Assembly (NCBI GenBank): GCA_004794655.1
Contig: SMMW01000540.1
Location: 870,001 to 934,000 of the forward strand
Direction: 5' to 3'
Length of the DNA stretch: 64,000 bases
From: Marisa cornuarietis
Lineage: Eukaryota > Mollusca > Gastropoda > Architaenioglossa > Ampullariidae
A model generated the notes under the pieces. That model did no database searches and was not told where the DNA came from. It saw only the letters and a program-made list of their open reading frames with translations. Numbering within the stretch: position 1 is the stretch's first letter; the number at the start of each line of letters is the position of its first letter. Both the position numbers and the translations under genes were made by a program. This document shows positions 11,561 through 24,235 of the stretch, one piece after another.

Positions 11561-14500
11561 GTGTGTGTGTGCTGATCGTTTTCTGTGTTCGTGAGGGTTA
11601 CACTTGTGTCGCCAAAGGACTGACCTGGTTGTCCCCCTGAAGTAGTGCGACTGCGAACGAGCTGTTTACAGGTGGAATCGTCAAGAAGTGTTTTCGTAGT
11701 GGATTCGTCCACACACTGGCCATATCTGTTTTGATGAGGTATCTGAATGAAGGTCAGAGCAGTGTTAGTGACGAAAGAAATACGATCTCTGGATTGAACG
11801 ATCTTTTTCACAATATTGTAGACGCCCACCATTCGTTTTCCCTCTCTGTATGTACAATCTTAATTTGAAGGGGTTCTTTTGCACCTTCGATAAGGCTGGG
11901 TGTAAATTCTCTTGTCGGTTTTCATGTCAGTTTTAACACTGAATGGGCTACGGAACTATCATAACCTAGTTTTTAAAAAAAAGCAGGAAACTTTTTTTTT
12001 AAATGAAGCAGCGCAGGCTTGATAATATTGATAAGAGAGCAACATCTGTATACACAGCACACTAAGTTATATTACATTATGACTGTTTATTTCTGTGCAC
12101 CTTCCCTCCAGCCATTCCTCCCACCTATCCACCCCCTCCCCCCGTAGCCTTGGCAGCAGGGGCAGCTCAGCCAGCCCGGGGCAGTAGCTTGATGATTATG
12201 CACAGCGCAGAGAAGCGCGTCGATACAAACAGAAAGGCGAGTTCACAATGATTGCATAAGGCCGCCATTGTTGTCAGTGTTCTCACAACAGATCATAGTT
12301 TCTGCTGATCAAGTGAAATCTGACTGGAGGCGCTTTGAACTGTCATTAACTTGTGACATTGAGTAATATTAACACAGTGTTGTGTTTGTCATCTAGCTCT
12401 CTCCCCCTCTCTCTCACACACAGTTTTAGCAGACTGTGTTATCACTTTCTGTAGGGCAGCATTGGACTGTACAACATATATCGGGGTGAGGCTGAAAGGA
12501 TCGCCAGGAAGATAAGTCCAGATTTATTTGAGAAAGTGTTTAAAAGCACTTAGGAAAGTGTGTGAAAGATGCTCTCCCGTCAGCTACAAGTCTCTCCTAG
12601 CTGTGTAGCCAGTCGTATGCTGCAGTAAAATCCACCTCCTACAGCTTAATCCACTAGGAGTTAGACTGTTAGACCTACCATTGTATATCGAGTGGCGTTT
12701 CCGGCTCTTACACATTTAACTCCGGGAGTAAGAGGGGATGGAGTGAGACGGGGGAGGAGGGGTGATGCTGACAGCCAGTCTTCTCCGTGAGATTAACACA
12801 AAACCTAACTGGTAACACACTGAGTCACGCCGAGGCTCTTCCCTGCAGGAAACAATGGCCGCTGGCTCTGACGTAAGGCCACACGTGCTGGCTGGCCGGG
12901 CGGAGATGCTTGGCTGGCTACCTAATAAAAGCTGCTGACCTGTTGGCGCGGCGTGACTGTGGCTGCGCGGTTCCGCACCACTTGTTAACGGCCCACGGCC
13001 TCGTGAGCTGGCGGAAAGCGGACACTATATAACGTCTATGTTCATTCCACGATGCTATGGTAAGCCTTCTAGTAGCAACATACTGTGTGCCTTCGTTCTC
13101 TAACACGCACTGTCTTCTCGCTGTACTTTGATATTGATATTATGGTGGCACACCGTGTGCATGGTTCACTTTTTTTTATGTCGCTTGTTAATGATGGTAA
13201 TGTCAAAGCGGTAAGCTTTTTTCTTAGGCGGTACGACTGTTGTCTGCCTTTCTTTCTCTCTCTCACACACACACTAAAAGAGGCAGAGCCGCTGCAAGTG
13301 CCCTCTTCTCGTAATCGGTTATGTTTGTGTGTTAGGTTGAGGTTGAAAGTAGATTAGTTTGAGTTGGGTAAACCTGACTACCTCCCCCGTGATAGGAATC
13401 TTGTCGCGATACACCACATACTGTAGTTGCCAGGACTGAGCAGCCTCAAATAAGAACAACTTGACTTATTGCCCATGGCATTGTGATCGTCTTGAGAGTT
13501 GGTGTATCATATAACCGGTTGCTATAACATGTCTCGCGGTTTTTTTTTTTATAAATTTTTAAATACAATATCAGATCCTCTTTTTTTATTATTAATATTG
13601 TCTTTTTAACTCCATGCCCACACCCCTATTGAGTATTAGGTCGACCGTTGCTAGTGGCAGGAGTTGCCGCAGGGAATTCCTGAAGACAAGTATTGATCGA
13701 GTTGGAAGAGATCGATATCGGCCACGTGCCTAAAATTCTGTCCGTTGGAGGTCACAAAGGCGAGGACAGACGCTTCAAAACAATTGACTTTTTCCTGTCT
13801 GAGCGATTTGGTCTCGTCTCACTGACCTCAGTGACCCAGTTTCCGGGATTGCAGGACTGCACGTGCATATCCTCTCATCACACCCCCTTTAACGCGCGCG
13901 CACTGATGCAATATCATGAGGGTAGGGGGAGCGGCATGAGATAACAGACTGTGTATTTAAAATCTCGCCAATCTGCTGCAGTCAGCCGTGATCGCACTTG
14001 CAAAGGGACGGTTGGGAGTTCATCACTGGGGTTAGTCGGGTCATGGATATGGAAGACATCACTTTCTACTCGGTGTCATACTTCGACGTCGTTCACCCGC
14101 CTGCGCACTGAGTCACCCACCGCTGCTACGTCTGCCGCAATGCCGGAGCACGAGCGATTGCTAGAAATACTTCCGATAGTCACCCAGAGGCCACAACAGG
14201 TAGAGGGGCTCTTTTTTTTCTTTCTTTTTTTTTTTTTTTTTTTTGTTAGTGAACCCCCGCACATACAGTCCTCCCAACTCTTCGCTGTGAAGTTTAGCGA
14301 AACCCGGGGCCTTTTCAGTCGACGAAAGAGACGCTTGCCTAAGGTTTTTTGTCTAGTGACCTATCCCTAAAATAACCATGCGCATAGTTTCTGTTCTGAA
14401 ATACGTCTTAGTGCGAGGCACTCAAAGGGCGAAACATGCCTCGAGCGACAGAGAACAATTTGGGTGCGCTAAAAGCAATCAGACATCGATTACTTAAATA

Positions 14501-15964
14501 ATATATCTACGATTTCATCAGTCCTTTTTTTTCCTTAGTTTCTTTTCACGTGAAGCCCTGGGGCAGCCATAATATACAGCCACGTTCAGTTAATTTAGCC
14601 ACGAGTGGCGGACTGAAAGCTGTAGGGGCTTCATTGTCCGGAAGAAGGTGCAAGGGTCTTCACCCCGGAGGCCAGAGATAAACGCGGATAGTGGCGCGAC
14701 AGCCATTTCCTGTCTACCATCAGACGTCACCCGCTGTGCCACATGTCTGGCGCTGTCGTCGCCTTGGTTATCGCGGCATGCGTCACTAAAGACTGAGGCG
14801 ACTATGCAAAAGGTCTAGAGTCACAGTGTGCACCAGTGAACCACTAATGTTCTGATGGCTGCCAGGGCACTCGCTTGTCTGCGGTGTCTGTATTCCAGGT
14901 CACATTCGCTGGCCTCTGAGTTGCCGGCGGAGGTTACGGCTCATTAGTAGCACTACCCACAATGGGGAGCCCAACTCCGATATCCTTAGAGTGAGGCCGT
15001 CTGTTTGAAACTTCACAGCCTGTTACGAACATGCTTTTTAAGTTTCTCGTCCATAAAATGCGAGAGGTTTTTAGACCCGCGGTTACAAATGTTGGGGGTT
15101 TCCAACTCGCTTCCCCATCCCAGCCCATAAAATTTGAGCTCTTATATGTAAGAGAAAAAAAAATTACAAAGCAGTGTACGTCTGCTAATCTTATTATTTA
15201 TCCGTGATATCATATTTTATGCATGTAAATTTATGTCTGTGATATCTTGTAACAAGTCATTACAAATCATCAACTGTCAACAAAATGTTCTAAACGACGA
15301 GACATCATTCTTATGTTTTCGGAACCCCAACACCAAATTCTTTATGTCTTGAGACCACCTCTCGGGGGATTTTCTTCACATGACTGGAGAGCTCTAACAT
15401 ATGTTAACGCACGTTTCCACGCGCTGGGAAGCCCCGGTGTACTAGATCGACGGTCCTCTTCACTCGAACAATAGAAGCACAAGACATAGTCTGAACAACA
15501 TACTTTTCCCGAAAAGCAGTTAATTTGATCGTTATTTCCGTGTCATCACAGTTCGGTTCTGTGCTGCCGCTCCCACAGCCACACTTGAATATAATAATTG
15601 TTTATATATGTGATTTAATCATATTGAACCAATATAGGATTTTTCTGTGGTCGTAAAAGGAACGGCAAATGAGTAGTAAAGGAGGAAATCCGTGATAGCG
15701 AGGAACCGAAAGTTGCAATGGTGCATAAGAACTAAACAAAGTCGGGCTTTCACCCTCGAGAGAGCTTGACGCACACACAGGGAAGCATTGGGCAAACGTC
15801 CCGGGGCGTCGAGTGTCGCCACGTGCTGCAGCTACTGCACTGTCGCAGGACATCGCGATGATATCAGCACACGTTAAGGCAGACGGAGGGGCAGGAGGCA
15901 GCACTAGGCGAACTTCCGCTCAGTCACGCATGTGTGCTATGTACTAGGGGGGGGGAGGAGGTGG
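11561..15964. other. Non-coding stretch with poly-T tracts
   Basis: A long T-rich tract runs 14211-14244 and shorter T-runs lie near 11991 and 13541. There is a pyrimidine-rich patch near 12400 and another near 13250. No coding exon, SINE or tandem array was recognised. Confidence 0.35.
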
Positions 15965-16052
15965 CTTTTTTATGCTGAGCACGCAGCTTAGGCTACATGA
16001 CGGGCATATCAGCCGGCCCTGTAAGCTGTCATTTGCAGAGAAAGGACGGACT
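15965..16052 (-). mobile_element. Truncated copy of SINE family 1
   Basis: Reverse-oriented and heavily diverged. It keeps the order of family 1 blocks: TTATGCTGAGCACGCAGCTT, then AGGCTACATGACGGGCAT, CCGGCCCTGTAAGCTGTCAT and TTGCAGAGAAAGGAC. It stops before the tRNA-like head, so it is 5' truncated. No target-site duplication was seen. Confidence 0.55.
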
Positions 16053-19000
16053 GGGGGAGGGTAGGTGCAAAGACAGAAATGTTTCTCTAAAAGCTATGAA
16101 GTACCTTTCTGAACTGACCACTTTCGGCGGCATGCGACAACTGGCAGTGTGTTCATGTGCTACATCACATGACCTTTCTCTGAGTGGTGATTCTTTAAGG
16201 GTGTCCACTAACATTCCCCAGGGCGGTGGACAGTTAGGGGGCAGCTTTTAGTGGGAAAACAAATATTCGTCATTTACCTCCCCTACTATCACCGTCGTCC
16301 TCATTTTTCCTTTGCCCCAGTAGAAAGGCCATCCCATAATACCATCATTGTCGCCGACACTTGCGTGCGCAGTTCTGAGGTTGGCATTGCTTCTCTCATC
16401 ACCACTTTACACACATCCCTAATGTAGCCACGGCGCTGATGCATTTCAAAAGAAATTAAATGAAACAACCGTTGGCTTTCAGTTGAAAACAACTCCATTT
16501 TACCGTCGTTGAACTTAAGGAAGGCATCACGATATTCACAGGGCTAGTCTGACCAATTCGACATGTTGCTGGAATCTGTCAACAACACGTACACAGTGTC
16601 GATTCTAGACGACATGAGATACGCAGTGTATTAACGGATATTTCATGTGTTTTATTTAAAAAAAAAGTTTCGTATTCCACCTTATCGTAGAAAGCAAGCT
16701 AAAAAATCTCCTTTCTACTGGATAAGAATTTCATCTCGATTTTGAACCTAGCAATGAAAGTCCGAGTCCTATCTTTGTCGCAGATATGGTGCCAAAAAAA
16801 AAAAAATAAAAAAAAAAGAGAGAGAGAAAAAAAGCACCCCGCAGTCCCTTACAGGTAAATAATGTGAGGTGAGCAGGCCCCAGCAGACGATCAGAGTCGG
16901 GTTACGGGGTGTCATTAATATGCAGGGTGGAGGTGGGGTGGGAAGGGTGCACTGCGGATGTGCGGTGTCATACAGACTCCCGACAAGCTGCCAGCCGGGG
17001 TTGGAGGTGACTGAGCTGACTCACTGCTCAGCACCGACACATACTAGACTATTTTCACCGTGTAACACTGGGCCACAAGCAAGCAGACGTGTATGGAATG
17101 TGTCGTGTGTGTGTGGGGGGAGAATGCGTGTTTGTGGGAACTGCATGCGTCGCTGCAAACGCTCAAAACGCGTGCTCTGCCGTCGCTGCTCGCAGCTGCA
17201 TGCTTGTAGAGCGCAGACGAGAGTCAAGCATCTCACAGGACCGGGTCAGGATCACCTATTGATGGGGGAGGTTCTCCGGGTTCATGTTCCTCGAAAGACG
17301 GGGGTTCAAATACGTGTACATTACACTTGTTAGGCGAAAAACAAATTTCCAGACAACAGGACACGTGTTATGCCCCTCTGACTTCATCAGCCTCTCGGCC
17401 TTCATCCCTTTCCCACCTGCACGTGCAACACGCGTATTATTTCCTTAAAATGAACACACGCGAACAAAAACTTGTCATCAAACTAACCCTAATTCTGACA
17501 ATTACTAAGAGAAGGTATGCGAAGACCAGGTGCATCAGGCAGACAGCTACTGGAGACGTGGACTGATTGATACATCGTCGGCCCCGCTACAAAAAGGAGG
17601 GAGAATTAAAATAAGTGGGGTTTAACTCGGACGTAGCAAACAGCTTGGAAAGGGGATTCGTTCCACTTTACTCCAGCCTCTCGTTCTCCTCAAGCTCTAG
17701 TTTTCGAGCACGTGCGTTGTTTCATCCCTGCGGTAGCCTTAGCGACGTTCTCGCCCTGTTATATCGATCACAGGCCTGGCGTTGGCTGCGATGAAGAGAT
17801 GAGACGCGGAGGGCTGGTGGAGAGGTGACCAGAAATGGGCGGCCACCTTCACCACCACCACCACCACCCAGTCCCTGCTGAGTTTGGTAGGTTCTCTTCT
17901 CTTCAGCGGGTACCACCCATATCGTGTAGACGGGAAACGATTTAGAGCAATTTCCTACTCCCTCCCATTATTATTTTACACTTCCGCTTATTGTACCCCT
18001 CCCCATTCTTCTCCAAGACTCATTCACATGCTAGAAAGGAAGCAGACAAAGCAAAGAAAGGTAATGAATTGACCTTCTCGCGAATCAGCCTCGTCATTCG
18101 TCAAACAACGCTAGATAGTTTTTAGACAGGAATGTGAAGGGTGGGAGGGGGTGAGGTCAGCGAGTTGAAGAGGGCAATACCCAGCATGCTGTAGGTACAG
18201 GCAAACTAAACAGTTGCTTGCTTGTGATGGGGTGGGGGTGGATGGGGCAGGGAGAAGAGCCAGGTCTCTACAAAAGAGTTCGAATAAGCCCACGGAGTCG
18301 CTGCTGAGTGGAGGACTGGGCGCGTATGCACTGCGTCTCCGGCACGTGCTTCCAGGATTACCTTACACGCTAGGGATGAGGGAATGGGGCGGGGTTGTGG
18401 AGATTCAGCCGACGATGCCAGGCTCCTGAGGCAACTGGCGAGGTGTCGGCAGTCAAACATCACCAAGAAGGTTCGGGAAACAGCTGCTAGTTTCACCCCA
18501 TTCAGGAAAACCAGCGTTACTATGTTGCCGTCTGTGACAAGAAGATAGCTAGGCTAGTGGAACCCTGGTGAATGTTCATTAGAGTCTGGACATTACTTGC
18601 TGCTAAATGACACTGTACCACTTAAACATTGCCAACCCGCAGCTGTGCGTTAAACAGAGCAGAAGACATCTTCGGATCAGCTTGTAGGCGATAGCACGCC
18701 AGATTTCTCTGCTTGTGACAGAATCGTCACCCAGCATCTGACATGGCTTTAGTATCATGTTAAATTGCAGTCACCTTTTGCTGTTGTGAAATGCAGACCA
18801 GGACAAACTATGCATACTGACATAAACTTGAGAAACGATAGTGACCGACATCCAGCCTACCCAACTGTTGGACCCTGTGTGAGGAAGCCCTGAGTCTGCA
18901 TAGACGACTTCCCTCTTCTCTCTTTTGCGGCGGAACCCCAGTAGTCAAGAAACGGGTATACTACTTGCAGCCTGAACATAAATAAAAGCTTGCCGCAAAC

Positions 19001-21291
19001 CCGACTTTCTCTGTACCCCTGACTGCGGCGTTTACCTGGCGGGCGCGAGCGCGAAGCAGGTCCCACGCACACAAACACAGTTGCCGTGGTCGGCTGGCGG
19101 TGGGCAGGTGAAGCAGGCAGTGATAAAGACGCCCTTTACCCGGGCCTTCGCGTCGTTTTGTATAAACACCTCGAAGCTCCTTTTTGTATGGAAAGTGGGT
19201 TTTCTTTCAACATCGAGACCACGCGAGCAATGCTTGTTGGCCTGCTTTTGTGGCAAAGACGGTTCGCGGCTTTCTTGTACTAGTCACCTTTTCTCTGCAC
19301 CAGTACACAGGTATGTGTGTGTGTGTGTGCGCGCGCGCTTCGTGCATAAGTGAATCTTTGACTTAGTTATGAATGCTCATTAAAGTTAAAAGTTAAAACC
19401 GTAAATGCATAAACCCCTGGTTACAGACAACACAGGGAGTTGGGACACGAGAAGGCAGAGACTGCCTACTGCCTGCTACACACGATTTCGTTTTGACTTT
19501 ACTACGCTCCCAAACTTGTCTGTCTTTCTCGTGACTTAATTAATCATGATTAAATATGTCACCTGTATAAAACAGTAAATAGAAAAGACAGCATGAAGTG
19601 TCTTTCTTCACAAGCGGTCCGTAGATTTCTGAAGGAAAATTATCATCAGACGGCCCCGACAACACTTACACGTGCTTTTCGAGTTGTTAAGGATCATGTT
19701 GTGCAGGATGTTAACATCGTGTCTGACCACAGCGATAGTTTGTCACTGACAGCGTGCACCACGGCACGCGCGCGTGTATCTGCAGGCAGGGGCGCCGGCA
19801 ACTCTTGTTACTCCTCCACAACTCTCCCCCCCACACACACACCACTATTGCTTTCTCTTTACCCTCCAGTCTGTGTAACCGTGCAGCCGGGGTAAATGTA
19901 ATTAGAAATGTGCTTAACAGTGTAGTGGCGTTTTAGTAGGCATACCTGAACAGTCTGGAAACCGACATGGCGTGTGTGTGTGACACTAAACTGTGACAAA
20001 TGGATCTGCGGCGAAAAAAAAAAAGCGAAGTTGCGTTCGGTCCTCAGGAACACACCAAAATCATTAAAACATTGCAGTGAGGAAGAAAGAAAGGAAATGA
20101 CCGTGACAAGCAAATGAAGTTTATACACAGCGGATAATACTTCTGTGCGATGGCCATCTCCCGCGAGATGCAACAGCGGTTCTTGTGCACAAGTTGGAGG
20201 AGATAAGGGGTGGGGGGAGCCAGAGCTATCGAGATTCTGTTGTTGTTTTTTTTCCCTTTCGCAACGCCTCTACCCCATCTTCTCCATCCTTGCGATTGTT
20301 TTATTGGCAGGCTTGACGGAAGTGGTGAGTCACGCCAGCTGCTAGCGGGCAACTTAATGATCTGTCACGCCGGCCTGTGGCCAAGAATGCCCGCACCTCT
20401 AGGAGACACCTTAAATAAAACAAATAGAAAAAAAGGAGAGCAAAGCACGCAAGGTTGTCGGAAGACCCCTAACAGGCAGGGAGGTGGGATGGAAGTGGTG
20501 GTGATGGGAATGGTGGGGGACCCCGCAGCTTGGCAACAGTGGCTGCTGGCGACATGATTGATTTCTGGTTGGCATTCCCATACAGCAGTGCTAGAGATCC
20601 CATGGCCTTCAACCCCCTCAGCACTCTGTGAACAGCATCTGCTGCAGTAGTAGCTCCACCCGAACTGGTCGGCTGTCACACTGGGCACACTCAGATTTCG
20701 GTTTTGTTAATTTAGTTAGGTTAGCTAATTTGGGTTAGCTATCTGCTCACTAATAGCTTTAGGTCTTTAAAGTGTTTTCTGTGTCGACTGGCTGCGCACT
20801 AATGGACCTTTTGGTTGATTTCAGATTGCCTCCCTTGCTCTTGATGGACATCTAAAGCTCAATGTTTCCAACACCAAGTCAACAAGTCCTAATGGTACAT
20901 GTCCATGAATACTTCCTAATTCAAGTGCCAGTTGCCCACACATAATGGCAAACAACACTCGGCAACCTGCTTTTTGGATTGCATGGATTATGCCATTTGT
21001 AGTTCATACCTGAATTCCTGAAAGTGCATGTTCCATGGCAGTTCCCTGCCTCTGTTGGATTAAGTAATTGTGCTTTGTGAAACAAGACGGTCTGGGATCC
21101 CGTGTTGGTGATCAAAACAAATTTCTGATGGATATTATGAACACATGTGGACTAAACTAAAGGTTTTGTCTGCTAGTTGTGATTGTGGAAAAATTCTCCT
21201 CAGTTGGTGCTGACCTGTGCCCTAAAGAAAATGGTAGGCTACGATGGCAAAACAAGACATAAACAATATTTTGTGAAAAGTTATTTCTCAA
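16053..21291. other. Non-coding stretch, possibly the first intron of the LRR-Ig gene
   Basis: There is an A-rich tract near 16795-16835, TG/CG simple sequence near 19311-19340 and a G-rich patch near 18225-18245. From about 20.7 kb the sequence becomes clearly AT-richer and stays so to about 46 kb. No coding exon was recognised. A usable splice acceptor (TTATTTCTCAAG, ending at 21292) lies just upstream of the first coding exon. Confidence 0.4.
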
Positions 21292-21324
21292 GTGATATAT
21301 GGTGGGAAAACCGTCTGTAAAGTC

Positions 21325-24235
21325 ATGGAAAGGAGGATGGGAGGTCATCAGTATTCACTGCACTGCTGTTATGCCATCATGTTACTCATCACTGGCCCCA
21401 CCAGCATCTTGCTGCCGGACACTGGCCTGCATGTGGTGGACGCAACAAGTCAAACCAAGTGCACACACAATCTAGAGCACACAACTGCTAACTGCAGTGG
21501 ATTAGGTTTGGAACAAGTTCCCTGGGGCTTGCATTTCAACATTGAAATTTTAGACCTCAGCAATAACAGGTGAGCATTCTTTTTGGATCTAATTAGCATA
21601 AAATGTCAGCAAAAGCCTTTTGTTCTTTATAATTTTTTTTTTTTTTTGCATCTTAAAAAACAGTCTAGCAGAATAGACAGTGGGCACAGCTCTCACAAAA
21701 GAGCTGGCTGGAGAAAACTGGTCTTTTCACATATCACACCCCAATAACCAAAACATTAGAGGACTGACTACCTTAAACCCCCTTTTATTACCCTTCCACC
21801 CCCAACGGGTACAGACAACCTTAAGCTAAAAGTTGTATGTAAAACTTCTTGTGCAGTGTTGCTTACATTAGACCACCCTTTCCAGTAGTATCAGAAAAGA
21901 AACTGTAATTACAACATTTAGCAGAAGAAGATGTTGTGAGTATATGTCTTTTGCATCTATTCAGTGCCATTGTTATTTTTAAAATAAAAGTTTAAGGTTC
22001 TCAGAGATACCAAGAACATGTAATGCTCTTCAGCATCTATGACAGATGTAGGCCTTGTGAAAATAAGGGAGAATTGGAGAAGAAATATAAACAGTATCCT
22101 ATAGACCAGAGGTAAAAAGAAACCCTTTCTTTTCCTTGCAGATTCACAGGTCTGGCATCCTATGCATTCAAAACGCATGGTTACACCAGCTTGAAAGTGC
22201 TGTATCTACGCAACAATTCCATTATTAATATCAACGTGGAGGCTTTTTCAAAGCTGGATTCGCTGCACACCTTAGATCTTTCCAACAACATGCTGAATGC
22301 TGTCCCTTCAGAAGCTCTCTATGTGCTTCCATACCTGCACAACCTTAACCTTGCAAGCAACAACCTTATGCTGATCCCAGACTTCGCCTTTCAGAGGATC
22401 CCTAAACTCAAACAGCTGGACCTAAGTGGTAACCGTATCAGCGACTTTGACACAAAAGCACTGTCAGGTCTTACGAGTCTGCAGGTATGTCTTAATAATT
22501 TCTTCTATAATGTTAAGAAAACATTTCTTATTATGGTAAATGTGTCAATGATGCAAAAGAAAGCACATTTTGCTTTGGCCTTAATAAAATTTAAAAATAT
22601 ATAAAAAAGTTTTACTGATGATCAATGCATTTTTCAACATTTTTTTGCAGCTTCCAATTTTTTTACCGAAAGATTTATGAAAACTGGACAATTTCTTCCT
22701 TTCATTCTCTGCTGGTTTTGTTTCTTCTTTAGATCCTACGGCTAGAAAAAAACTCACTACACAGTCTGCACCCAGACACTTTTAGGAACATCACAGACAA
22801 CCTGCTGCAAGTACATCTCTATGACAACCCTTGGAACTGTGACTGCAGGATACGCTGGTTACGTGAGTGGATGGAGAATGACACTAATGCTGTGTGGAAT
22901 ATACCTGGAAATCCTGTGAGATGCAGTGGTCCTTACAACAACCAAGGGAAGTCTATTAGGTCTGTTCCTCTTGATGAACTAGCATGTAAAGTGGAGATGC
23001 GGACTAGTGGCTCAAGGCAGTCTGTGAATGAAGGGACAGACGCTGTCTTAGAGTGCATTTATTTTTCCATTCCTTCAGCCAGTCCTACATGGCTTGTAGG
23101 AGACACGCCCATTGACTTTGAGCAAAAGTCTGACAAATACACTATGACTGTGGAAGGTTCACCAACTACAACAACCAGATTATACATTAAAAACTTTAAG
23201 TATGACGACATAAGAGAATACGAATGTTTTGCTCAAAATGTGCGTGGTACAGCATCAACAATTTACAAAGTCACCCTGACAGGTGTTGACTTTGATAAGG
23301 TCACACATACACCTCTTGGTGCTCCGCAAGCAGGCGTGGACACCAAAAGCATTGTGATTGCTGTAGCTGTTGTGTGTGGCATCATTCTGACTGTTGTCTT
23401 GGGAGTTCTTGTTTTCTGCACAATCAACCATATTCAGCGCAAGCAGGAGGAGCGACGACAGACAGTGAGGGAGAATGTAAAAAAGCACTTTTTAGCCAAT
23501 GGTGAGTCTTTCAGTAAAGAAAGCAAGCAACCAGACAAACCAGCAATTGAACAGATAAATGAAGACACAAAACCAGATCCCAACAAAGCTAATGGGACAG
23601 GCTCTATGCAGTTCAAACAGCCTGGTGACCTTGAATGCACCAACGAAGCTGAACCTTTATACACTTTTCAGCAGCCTAGCTCCCCTTTTGCTAATGGGAA
23701 CACTTATGTTTCCTTTAGTGAGGTGGCTGTTCCAGAACTGGTTCCTGCATACCCCAAACTGCAAAGCACCCGACATGAAGACTCACATGCAGAATCTACC
23801 ACACCACTCCTTGATCACTATGCCCCCGTGTTTGATTCAGACGATCCCTTGGATGACTCGGCCATCTATTCTGTGTACGAGTCTGCGACATATCACCCCC
23901 GCCGCAATTATTATCCTAGCGTCAACAGTTCAGTTCCTCTTACACCTGGCAGTATACGATCTGGCTCTATGGCTCCAAGACATCCTGATTATCAAGACTA
24001 CCGTGAAATGCAATACCCTTTTTACACCAACCCACCACCACCTCGTAATTTAAGTACGAAAAAGAGCATGTCAGTGGGGAACCTTGGATATCTGCCTCCT
24101 CGCAAGCCACCAAGAAGTTTTCACTCTCGAGAATATGTGGAAATGAGTCCTCATGACACCAGTGGCAGTGCAAGTGACTATATGACTATGTCTCACTCAC
24201 CATACTATGGCGTCAAACCTGGAACTCCTGTGTGA
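21325..24235 (+). CDS. LRR-Ig single-pass receptor (Kekkon/LRIG-like), three coding exons
   Basis: Coding exons 21325-21569, 22142-22484 and 22733-24235 join in frame (phase 2, then phase 0) with GT-AG borders and encode 696 residues. A second ATG at 21337 would remove four residues. Domains in order: a hydrophobic signal peptide (about residues 10-28); a short Cys-containing LRR cap; about six leucine-rich repeats with the LxxLDLSNN signature (about 74-225); an LRRCT cap with Cys 232, 234, 260 and 281; one Ig domain with Cys 304, Trp 316 and Cys 361; a membrane helix at about 402-426 followed by basic residues; and a 270-residue cytoplasmic tail. The tail has YxxM motifs at Tyr 619, 664 and 679, proline-rich segments (NPPPPR, PPRKPPR) and ends TPV, a class I PDZ ligand. 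This order fits Kekkon-type LRR-Ig receptors. The ligand is unknown and the exact subfamily is uncertain. Confidence 0.9.
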
